The notes beneath the pieces were generated by a model that worked only from the letters and a program-made list of their open reading frames with translations, did not search any database and was not told the origin of the DNA. Shown here one piece after another: positions 15,753 through 22,709 of a DNA stretch of 64,000 nt. This DNA comes from Curtobacterium sp. ZW137 (GTDB taxonomy: Bacteria > Actinomycetota > Actinomycetes > Actinomycetales > Microbacteriaceae): contig NZ_RJKS01000004.1 in NCBI RefSeq assembly GCF_003762905.1, forward strand, positions 544,595 to 608,594, written 5' to 3'. A program made the position numbers and the translations under genes. Position 1 is the first letter of the stretch. Each line of letters starts with the position of its first letter.

Positions 15753-16709
15753 TTACGGAACTAGGACAATCCGTCCGAACACAGCCCCCGTGTCCATCTG
15801 CCGATGTGCGTTCGCTGCGTCCTCGAGTTGCATGACCTCATGCACGACCGGGTGCAGTTCGCCCCGGGCGGCCGATGCGAACTGTGCGGCGCGGACCCGG
15901 TCCCGGTCGACCGGAGGGACCGAGTTGAGGCTGAACGTCCCGACGGAGCGCGACGCCTGGAACGACTGCATCAGGGCCATGCCGAAATCGATCGGTGGGA
16001 ACCCCGCGACCGCGCCGACGAGGACCAATCGGCCGTTCGGTGCGAGCCGATCAATGAACGTCGGGACGTCGGCCCCTCCCACGATGTCGATCACCACGTC
16101 GAACGTGACCGCACTTCCCTCGGGCCCGGTCCCGGCACGGTCGAGGACGTCGACGGCACCGAGGGCCCGGAGCCGTTCACCGCGATCCTCCGACGACGTC
16201 GTGACGGCGACGCGGGCGCCGAGCTGTGCTGCGAGTTCCACCGCTGCGATCCCGATGCTTCCGGCTGCTCCGCGGACCAGCACGGAGTCCCCGGCTCGCG
16301 TGTGGGCGTGGGCGAGCGCGAAGTGCGCCACGGTCGCCGCGCTCCCCAGCGTCACCGCATCGACCGACGACAGCGCGTCCGGGAGCACGAGGACGTCGCC
16401 GACCTGGGCCAGGGCCAGCTCGGCGTACCCGCCGTCGATACCCGTGAACGCCCAGACGCGACGCCCGACGAGTTCAGGGTCGGTTCCCGGGCCCACGACG
16501 ATGACAGTCCCCGCGACCTCGCTGCCCGGGACCATCCCGATCGGGTGGTGCGAACCGAGAGTCCCCCGCCGGATCATCGCGTCGACTCCACCGACGCCGG
16601 CGGCCTCCACCCGGATCAGCACCTCACCGGCTGCAGGGTCCGGATCGGGGACCTCTCGGAGCTCCATCCCACTCGGGTCGCCGAACTGTTGGATCGTCAC
16701 TGCACGCAC
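15753..16709 (-). CDS. NADPH:quinone oxidoreductase-like protein (MDR)
   Basis: 318 residues. Opening MRAVTIQQFGDPSGMELREV and PAAGEVLIRVEAAGVGGVDA are the GroES-like part; the NADPH loop is AGDSVLVRGAAGSIGIAAVE; the ending HRQMDTGAVFGRIVLVP is typical of zinc-free quinone reductases. It is divergent from a TetR gene, with a clear inverted repeat between them, so it is probably the TetR target. The physiological substrate is unknown; detoxification of quinones or enals is likely. Confidence 0.87.
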   Translation of the reverse strand: MRAVTIQQFGDPSGMELREVPDPDPAAGEVLIRVEAAGVGGVDAMIRRGTLGSHHPIGMVPGSEVAGTVIVVGPGTDPELVGRRVWAFTGIDGGYAELALAQVGDVLVLPDALSSVDAVTLGSAATVAHFALAHAHTRAGDSVLVRGAAGSIGIAAVELAAQLGARVAVTTSSEDRGERLRALGAVDVLDRAGTGPEGSAVTFDVVIDIVGGADVPTFIDRLAPNGRLVLVGAVAGFPPIDFGMALMQSFQASRSVGTFSLNSVPPVDRDRVRAAQFASAARGELHPVVHEVMQLEDAANAHRQMDTGAVFGRIVLVP

Positions 16710-16753
16710 GTCTTCTCCTGCTCGTCGTCTGGTCGAGGTACGATCGGGACGCT

Positions 16754-16773
16754 AGTGGACGGGGGCGTCCACT
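16754..16773. promoter_or_regulatory. TetR operator (inverted repeat AGTGGAC-N6-GTCCACT)
   Basis: Perfect 7-bp arms at 16754-16760 and 16767-16773, 44 bases upstream of the oxidoreductase start and 17 bases upstream of the tetR start. The placement suits repression of both divergent genes. Confidence 0.7.
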
Positions 16774-16790
16774 TCGGCGAAGTGAGGACC

Positions 16791-17420
16791 ATGAGCACGG
16801 ATCTGTCTCGGAAACTCCGGATTGACGCGCAGGAGAACCGCGACCGGATTCTCACTGCAGCTCGGGAGCTGTTCGCCGAGCGTGGCCTCGACGTCGGGAT
16901 GCGGGAAGTCGCCCGCCGGGCCGAGGTCGGACCCGCCACCCTCTACCGCCGGTTCCCGACACGACAGGCACTCATCGACGAGGCCTTCGCCGTCCAGCTT
17001 CGGACGTGCCGTCAGATCGTCGAGGACGGTGCAGCCGATGCGGACCCCTGGAACGGCTTCGTGGCGATCCTGCAGCGACTGACCGTCCTCAACGCAGAGA
17101 ACCGTGGCTTCATCGACGCGTTCATGGCCGTCGAGCGACAAAACGCCGTGATCGCCGCTCACCGCCGGAGCCTCCTCTCGGAGATCACCCGAATCGCTCG
17201 GCGTGCACAGACACAGGGTCGGCTCCGTCAGGACTTCGTCATCGACGACTTCGTCCTCGTGTTGCTCGCCGGCCGAGCAGTCGCCACCGCGGACGCCGCG
17301 GATCGCGTCGCGCTCGCGCAGCGCTTCGCCACGCTGACCATCGACGCGTTCCGCGCCTCACCCCAGCAGCCCTGTCCGCGTGCCGCGCTCGGCCCGCGCG
17401 GGGCCGGAACGGTCCGGTAG
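16791..17420 (+). CDS. TetR-family transcriptional regulator
   Basis: 209 residues. The helix-turn-helix is ENRDRILTAARELFAERGLD, then VGMREVARRAEVGPATLYRR and FPTRQALIDEAF. The C-terminal ligand domain is of ordinary length with no family-specific motif. A 20-bp operator-like dyad lies just upstream. The final codons (CGG TAG) fall inside a copy of the dispersed palindromic repeat, so the repeat supplies the stop codon. The target is most likely the divergent quinone oxidoreductase and itself. Confidence 0.88.
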   Translation: MSTDLSRKLRIDAQENRDRILTAARELFAERGLDVGMREVARRAEVGPATLYRRFPTRQALIDEAFAVQLRTCRQIVEDGAADADPWNGFVAILQRLTVLNAENRGFIDAFMAVERQNAVIAAHRRSLLSEITRIARRAQTQGRLRQDFVIDDFVLVLLAGRAVATADAADRVALAQRFATLTIDAFRASPQQPCPRAALGPRGAGTVR

Positions 17421-17435
17421 CCGATCGCTAAACGA
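17412..17435. repeat. Dispersed palindromic repeat, copy E (degenerate)
   Basis: GTCCGGTAGCCGATCGCTAA keeps the left half of the consensus; the right arm has diverged. It overlaps the stop codon of the tetR gene. Confidence 0.5.
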
Positions 17436-17660
17436 ACCTTCGCGTGCACCAGGGCATAGGCCAGTAACCCATCACCATGAACTGTCGTCGGACCCGAACG
17501 CTCCACCCGCGAGCAGTGAGCTGCGTCGGTCATCGCCCAGACCGGGAACTCGCGACGCCGCCAACGGAACGCCTTCCGTCTCGGCGTGTAGACCGTCTTG
17601 TCTTCGAGGCTGAGAAACTGCCATGCTGAGACTTCGACGTCCCTGAGGGAATGAGACGCG

Positions 17661-18125
17661 ATGGTCGGCAGGTCCGGATTCACCGCAGATGAGTGGCGGG
17701 ACGTGGGTGGGGCACCTTTTACCGCGCCGGCGTTCATCGTGGCGTCGGGACCGCACCGCGCGGTGGCAACGGTGCGGAACATGCTCACCGCGGCGAAGGC
17801 GTTCATGTTCCAGTCCGACACGTCGAACATGTTGATCACTGACGCTCGAGCGGATGGCACCGGACCGAACGGGGACCCGGGTTCAACGGCGCACACTCCG
17901 GAGAACATCGCCCGTCTTCGTGCAACGCTCACCCGGGTCGCGGACCTGCTCGATGCGAAGGGTGGCGCCGACGCTGACGGGTACAAGCGTGAGCTGCTGC
18001 GCATCGGCACTGCAGCAGCACTGGCCTCCCGAGACGGCGTACTGGGCATCAGCGGGAATGCGTTGAACGAGTACGAGGACGCTGCGTTGACGGAGCTGGC
18101 GAAGATCTTGGGGATCCCACGGTGA
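17661..18125 (+). CDS. Hypothetical protein, first gene of the membrane-protease operon
   Basis: 154 residues, soluble and mainly helical, no signal peptide. It starts MVGRSGFTADEWRDVGGAPF and continues with TAPAFIVASGPHRAVATVRN and a C-terminal helical part (ALASRDGVLGISGNALNEYE, DAALTELAKILGIPR). The GFTADEW opening followed by an alanine-rich helix is reminiscent of uncharacterised TerB-like actinobacterial proteins, but no function can be assigned. Its stop overlaps the GTG start of the first CPBP protease (GTGA), so the two are translationally coupled. The ribosome-binding site is weak (GAGGGA). Confidence 0.6.
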   Translation: MVGRSGFTADEWRDVGGAPFTAPAFIVASGPHRAVATVRNMLTAAKAFMFQSDTSNMLITDARADGTGPNGDPGSTAHTPENIARLRATLTRVADLLDAKGGADADGYKRELLRIGTAAALASRDGVLGISGNALNEYEDAALTELAKILGIPR

Positions 18126-18922
18126 GCGGGTCCTCCGTGGGCACCGACGGCGTTTCCGCCCCGATCGGGACACCCCGAGTCGTGCCCCGCGTCCGTTGGG
18201 GTGTGCTCGCGTACGTTGCCTACCTCGTGGTGTTCCTCGGGGTGTGGATCAGCACCGGCATCCAGTACGACCACATCGCCGATGACGCCGGAACCCTGAC
18301 CCGCTGGTACGTGGCCCCACTCGCCGCGGGAACGGTCACCATCGCCGTGATCATCACCATCTTCCGGTGGTGGCGCCCGGTCCTGTTCGACGCGAAACGC
18401 CTCCTCCGGTGGCCTGCGGTCCTCCCCGCGGTGCTGCTCGCGGTCGTTGCGGTCGTCGCGGTCGCGACGTCGGCGCGGTCGGATGTGACACCGCTGATGT
18501 GGCTGCTGCTGGTCGCGGGCAGTGTCCTGGTCGGGTTCAACGAGGAGATCGTGACTCGCGGAGTTCTCGTCGTCGCCCTTCGGAGCCGGTTCGGGGAACT
18601 CGGCGTGTGGCTGCTGAGCTCGGCACTGTTCGCCGCGCTGCACCTCCCGAACGGGTTCTTCGGCGTCGGCCCCGGAGCCGTCGTGCAGGCGTTGTTCGCG
18701 TTCGGGTTCGGCAGCGCCGCGTACCTACTCCGCCGCCACACCGGGTCACTGCTGTGGGCGATGCTGCTGCACGGGCTGTGGGACTTCGCCACGTTCTCCA
18801 GTACCTCCGCGCTCGTCGGACTGCAACCGTTCATCGGCGCACTCGCCGTCGTCACCGCGGCCGTCGTCCTCACCCGCGGACCCGCCAACACACGAGATGC
18901 CAACCGGAAGGCCATCAGATGA
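18122..18922 (+). CDS. CPBP-family intramembrane glutamic protease, no. 1
   Basis: 266 residues, GTG start, about seven to eight hydrophobic segments. All CPBP (Rce1/Abi) motifs are intact: E141-E142 and R146 (GFNEEIVTRG), FxxxH at 170-174 (FAALH) and H217...D221 (LLHGLWDF). Such proteins cleave within or next to membrane helices; bacterial members are linked to bacteriocin maturation or self-immunity, CAAX-type processing and stress. It overlaps its upstream and downstream neighbours by 4 bases (GTGA, ATGA). The substrate is unknown. Confidence 0.88.
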   Translation: MSGSSVGTDGVSAPIGTPRVVPRVRWGVLAYVAYLVVFLGVWISTGIQYDHIADDAGTLTRWYVAPLAAGTVTIAVIITIFRWWRPVLFDAKRLLRWPAVLPAVLLAVVAVVAVATSARSDVTPLMWLLLVAGSVLVGFNEEIVTRGVLVVALRSRFGELGVWLLSSALFAALHLPNGFFGVGPGAVVQALFAFGFGSAAYLLRRHTGSLLWAMLLHGLWDFATFSSTSALVGLQPFIGALAVVTAAVVLTRGPANTRDANRKAIR

Positions 18923-19764
18923 CCGTCGATACTCGCACCGACACTCGAGTGCCCCGGACCATCTGGGTGGGCCTCGCCGCGGTCGTGGTGTACCTGTTCT
19001 TCGCGGCGGTGCTCGGGAACGTGTTCGGCGACCTCGCCGGCGACGATGACACTGCTGAGTTCGTCCTGTCGCACTACATCCCGCTGCCGATCGCGATCAT
19101 CACCGCGGTGCTGTTCCTCCGCTGGGCCGGATGGGGACGATCCGTCTGGGCGGAACGGCCGACACCGACACTGCAGCCACGCCGATGGTGGCTGGTCAGC
19201 ATCCCCGTGCTGATGGTCCTGCTGCCGTTGGTGCAGCTGGTCGACGTGCCGTGGGGCGCCCGGCCCCTGGGAACGGTGCTGCTGGTGATCCTCGGCACCG
19301 CGATGGTCGGGTTCGGTGAGGAACTGGTGCTCCGCGGGATCCTCCTCGACGCCGTCCGCGCCCGCCACGGGGAACTGGTCACCATGCTGGTCACGGCCGT
19401 GGTGTTCGCGTTGGCGCACATCGTCGGCAGCATCTGGGCGGGTGTGCCGTTCGCGGCGATCCTGTTCCAGGTGGCGGTGCTGTTCATGAACGGGACCTTG
19501 TACTACTGGGTCCGACGAGTCAGCGGACGACTCTGGGTGGCGATGGCCGTTCATGCCCTCACGGACTGTGTCCTTTACCTTGCTGCCGGTCCGTCCCGGC
19601 CGACGGATGCGTTGACGCAACCCGCGGATGCTGCCCCGAACCCGATCCTCGCGGTCGGGCAGACCCTCCTCATCGTCGCCGCGGTCCTCGGTGTGATCAG
19701 CGCCGCACGCGAAGACCACCGCAACCGCACCCACGTCCGACACAACGCCACTGCAACGCCCTGA
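18919..19764 (+). CDS. CPBP-family intramembrane glutamic protease, no. 2
   Basis: 281 residues, about eight hydrophobic segments. Catalytic motifs: E134-E135 and R139 (GFGEELVLRG), F163-H167 (FALAH) and H212...D216 (AVHALTD). It overlaps protease no. 1 by ATGA and precedes no. 3 by 44 bp. Outside the motifs it differs markedly from no. 1, so this is not a recent tandem duplication. The C-terminal tail (AREDHRNRTHVRHNATATP) is basic and probably cytoplasmic. Confidence 0.88.
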   Translation: MTVDTRTDTRVPRTIWVGLAAVVVYLFFAAVLGNVFGDLAGDDDTAEFVLSHYIPLPIAIITAVLFLRWAGWGRSVWAERPTPTLQPRRWWLVSIPVLMVLLPLVQLVDVPWGARPLGTVLLVILGTAMVGFGEELVLRGILLDAVRARHGELVTMLVTAVVFALAHIVGSIWAGVPFAAILFQVAVLFMNGTLYYWVRRVSGRLWVAMAVHALTDCVLYLAAGPSRPTDALTQPADAAPNPILAVGQTLLIVAAVLGVISAAREDHRNRTHVRHNATATP

Positions 19765-19808
19765 CCCCGCGCAGCACCCCCGCGAACCGGGAACGAGAGG
19801 ACACCCTC

Positions 19809-20699
19809 ATGGCCACCGCCCACGAACACCTCGACACCACTGACCACGCCGGCAACGGGTGGCAACGGTTCTGGAACCGCGGCGGCTGGTGGCGTGCGGT
19901 CCTCGCGGTCGTCATCTACCTCGCCATCTACGAAGGAATCGGCTGGGTCAACGCCCGAACCCTCGGCCGCGGCATCGACACCAGCAATCTCTTCTCCTCA
20001 CCCGGCTCCGTGTTCGCGGGCCTGACCGTGCCGATCCTCGTCATCGGTGTGCTGACCTTCGTCTTCGTGCTCACGCTGGGGTGGCGCCGAGAGGTCTTCG
20101 GCCGGCAACCAGTGCCCGGACGGAAGTGGATGTGGATCGCCGTCGCCTTGCTCCTCGTCCCCATCGGACTGCGGATGGCCGCGACGAACTGGTCGGCGTA
20201 CTCCGTCACCGTGATCCTCGCGGTGCTGTTCCTCGGCTTGTGCATCGGGTTCACCGAGGAACTCATCGCTCGAGGCATCGCCGTGAACCTCCTCCGTCGC
20301 GGCCACTACTCAGAACGGGTCGTGGCGTTGCTGTCGGCGCTGCTGTTCGGGTTGATGCACGCATCGAACGCCATCTCCGGCGCGAACCCGATCACCGTCG
20401 GACTCACCGTCATCTACACCTTCGGGATCGGCATCATGCTGTACCTGTCGATGCGGGTCACCGGCAGCATCATCCCGGCGATGCTCCTGCACGCGGCGAC
20501 GGACCCGACCACGATCCTCGCCACCGGCGGCATCGACGGGGAGAGCGCAACATCGGGCAGCGCGGGCCTGCTCGGCGTAGCCGGGATCTTCAACTTCGCG
20601 TACCCGGTCCTCGGCCTGCTGGCGCTGTTGCTCATCAAGGGCCGAGTCAGCGCCCGCGCCGAGGGCGCCCGCACGCAAGAAACCACGGCGACGTCATGA
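19809..20699 (+). CDS. CPBP-family intramembrane glutamic protease, no. 3
   Basis: 296 residues. Catalytic motifs: E150-E151 and R155 (GFTEELIARG), F180-H184 (FGLMH) and H228...D232 (LLHAATD). The N-terminal 30 residues are soluble and polar. The start ATG is preceded by GAGAGGACACC. It overlaps the next gene by 4 bases. It is the most distinct of the three, with a longer loop after the second helix (RTLGRGIDTSNLFSSPGSVF). Confidence 0.88.
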   Translation: MATAHEHLDTTDHAGNGWQRFWNRGGWWRAVLAVVIYLAIYEGIGWVNARTLGRGIDTSNLFSSPGSVFAGLTVPILVIGVLTFVFVLTLGWRREVFGRQPVPGRKWMWIAVALLLVPIGLRMAATNWSAYSVTVILAVLFLGLCIGFTEELIARGIAVNLLRRGHYSERVVALLSALLFGLMHASNAISGANPITVGLTVIYTFGIGIMLYLSMRVTGSIIPAMLLHAATDPTTILATGGIDGESATSGSAGLLGVAGIFNFAYPVLGLLALLLIKGRVSARAEGARTQETTATS

Positions 20700-21328
20700 C
20701 CAGCGAAACCACGAAGATGCATCGCCGCCACCGGTGGGTACCAGCCGACCGTCGGTGGTGGGGGCTGGACCGGCGGACGATCGTGCCCGCAGCGATCGTG
20801 CTCGTCACCGCAGCGATCATGCACTGGGCGGTGCCGTGGGTGAACGAGCGGGTCCCGTTCCGCGAGACCGTCACCGCTGGACAGACGATGACGCTCGACG
20901 ATGATGTCGTCTTCACACCACCTGCCGGGTGGGGCATCAGCGACGGTGTCCGCACCGGCGACCCCGAAGCCGGTGGCAGCTACCCGAAGTCCGCGACCGT
21001 GTTCGACGGAGCGACCTCCATCACCGTCCGCAGCGGCACCTTCGACGGCACTTCGGCCGCGCTGCTGCGGAAACTCAAGACGACCGACGCGACCGCCAGA
21101 GTCCGGACGCTGACGTCGACATCAACCCCGATCACCACCGCATCGGGTGTTCGGGGCGTGATCAGCGAGTTCCGTGACGCCCGCAACGACGGCGCGATCG
21201 CCGCGTTCGTCTCGGACGGTGTCGGCGTGGAAGTCATCATCAACACCCCGAACACCACACCGACCGACCGAGCCACGGTCATCGGACAGGTCCTCTCGTC
21301 ACTGCGCATCGAAGGAGCCGGAGCATGA
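20696..21328 (+). CDS. Membrane-anchored extracytoplasmic protein of the protease operon
   Basis: 210 residues. A basic cytoplasmic N-terminus (HRRHRWVPADRRWWGLDRRT) is followed by one transmembrane helix (IVPAAIVLVTAAIMHWAVPW, residues about 29-48) and a 160-residue outside domain. That domain contains VVFTPPAGWGISDGVR, a motif common in exported actinobacterial PsbP/DcrB-like proteins of unknown role. It is sandwiched by 4-base overlaps between CPBP no. 3 and PrsW, so it is likely a partner or a substrate of the proteases. No lipobox. Confidence 0.72.
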   Translation: MTSETTKMHRRHRWVPADRRWWGLDRRTIVPAAIVLVTAAIMHWAVPWVNERVPFRETVTAGQTMTLDDDVVFTPPAGWGISDGVRTGDPEAGGSYPKSATVFDGATSITVRSGTFDGTSAALLRKLKTTDATARVRTLTSTSTPITTASGVRGVISEFRDARNDGAIAAFVSDGVGVEVIINTPNTTPTDRATVIGQVLSSLRIEGAGA

Positions 21329-22542
21329 TCTGGAACCGGCTCCGCCGAGCCCGCGACCGCCCGACCGGAACACACACGCAGCTGTCCGACTACTCGAACC
21401 TCGAACAGGCCCGCGCAGCGGTCTTCGAACGCTCCGGCTGGGGACTGCGGATGGAGTGGTTCCAGCCGCGGAACGCCGCGTTCTGGGTGTTCTGGGGCCT
21501 GGTGATCACCGGAGGGTGGAACGCTGTCGGCATCATCCGTTCGACGGCGGCGCCGTTCGCGTCCGCGGTCGAGGTCAACAGCTTCGTCCTGGTGCTGTAC
21601 GCAGCTCTGTTCTGGTGGATCACCAGAACGATGGACCGGTACTCCACCCTCCCGGTGAGCCTGGTCGTGCACGCGTTCATCTGGGGCGCCACCGCCGCGA
21701 CGTTCTTCATGGCGATCTACGCCAACGACGCCGTGCTCAGCCTCTACGGCAAGACGTTCGGGCAGTCCTGGGCTGCGGACTGGGGTGCCGGTCTCACCGC
21801 CCCCATCACCGAAGAAGTGTCCAAGGGCATCGGTCTGGTGCTGCTGATCACCCTGGCACCCCGGATCGTGCGGACCACGTTCGACGCCTTCATCCTCGGT
21901 GCGTTCCTCGGTCTCGGCTTCCAGATCGTCGAGGACGTCCTCTACGTCGCGCAGACCGCTGGGGCGAACTTCGGCGCACAGCCGTTCCTCGCCGGATTCG
22001 AGACCCTGATCCTGCGTGTGACCACCGGCGTCGCCGGCCATATCGCCTACTCCGCGATCTTCGCGACCGGGCTGTTCCTCCTCGCGGGCAGCCCCGCCCA
22101 GCGGCGACGAGTGGGCCCGGGGATCCTCCTCATGCTCACCGCGGTCGTGCTCCACGGCGTGTGGGACGACCTCAGCGCGCTCACCGGTCCGCTGCAGAAC
22201 TGGAACCTCGTCTTCATCGCGGTTCTGACAGTGGTTGTCCTGGTCGTGGTCTTCCGCGTCTTCCGGTTCGCCGTTCGTCCGGAACGGGATGACCTTCGCA
22301 TCGTCCTCGCACCCGAGCTCGCTGCAGGGCTCCTCACCTCCGACGAGGTCAACGCGGTCGTCGGAACCCGGAGAGCACGCCGCCGGTACATCGCATCGGC
22401 CGGCGCCCGTCCTGCACGCCGCCGCCGCCGTGTCCTGCTGACGGCGATCCACGACCTCGCAGAAGCGCTCCCACAGACCGATGACCCGGACCACATCGCC
22501 TTCACCCGCCAGGAGATCACCCGCATCAGGACGGCAGCGTAG
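21325..22542 (+). CDS. PrsW-family intramembrane metalloprotease
   Basis: 405 residues with about nine hydrophobic segments and a basic cytoplasmic tail of about 90 residues. PrsW motifs: E163-E164 (PITEEVSKGIGLVLL), E203-D204 (GFQIVEDVLYV), H239 (AGHIAYSAIFATGL) and H277...D281 (VLHGVWDD). In Bacillus, PrsW performs site-1 cleavage of an anti-sigma factor. PrsW belongs to the same clan as the CPBP proteases encoded just upstream. No sigma/anti-sigma pair lies in the window, so the target is unknown. It starts inside the previous gene's stop (ATGA). Confidence 0.9.
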   Translation: MIWNRLRRARDRPTGTHTQLSDYSNLEQARAAVFERSGWGLRMEWFQPRNAAFWVFWGLVITGGWNAVGIIRSTAAPFASAVEVNSFVLVLYAALFWWITRTMDRYSTLPVSLVVHAFIWGATAATFFMAIYANDAVLSLYGKTFGQSWAADWGAGLTAPITEEVSKGIGLVLLITLAPRIVRTTFDAFILGAFLGLGFQIVEDVLYVAQTAGANFGAQPFLAGFETLILRVTTGVAGHIAYSAIFATGLFLLAGSPAQRRRVGPGILLMLTAVVLHGVWDDLSALTGPLQNWNLVFIAVLTVVVLVVVFRVFRFAVRPERDDLRIVLAPELAAGLLTSDEVNAVVGTRRARRRYIASAGARPARRRRRVLLTAIHDLAEALPQTDDPDHIAFTRQEITRIRTAA

Positions 22543-22588
22543 ACCGATGTCCGTCGGACGCTGACCGGGCCGCAGCCGCGTACCGGTG

Positions 22589-22625
22589 GAGAGTGCGCTT
22601 CTGGAACATCCGGAAGCGCACTCTC
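22589..22625 (+). terminator. 13-bp hairpin between prsW-like gene and surface protein
   Basis: Perfect stem GAGAGTGCGCTTC / GAAGCGCACTCTC (22589-22601 with 22613-22625), 11-base loop, 46 bases after the protease stop. It could end the protease operon or attenuate read-through into the surface-protein gene. No U-tract. Confidence 0.7.
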
Positions 22626-22709
22626 GACAAGGAAACGGCGGGTGTGTCATCGTCACCTGTGAGCGCACGCTCAGCAACGCCACCACCACGCCGTTCATCA
22701 GGGGGACGC

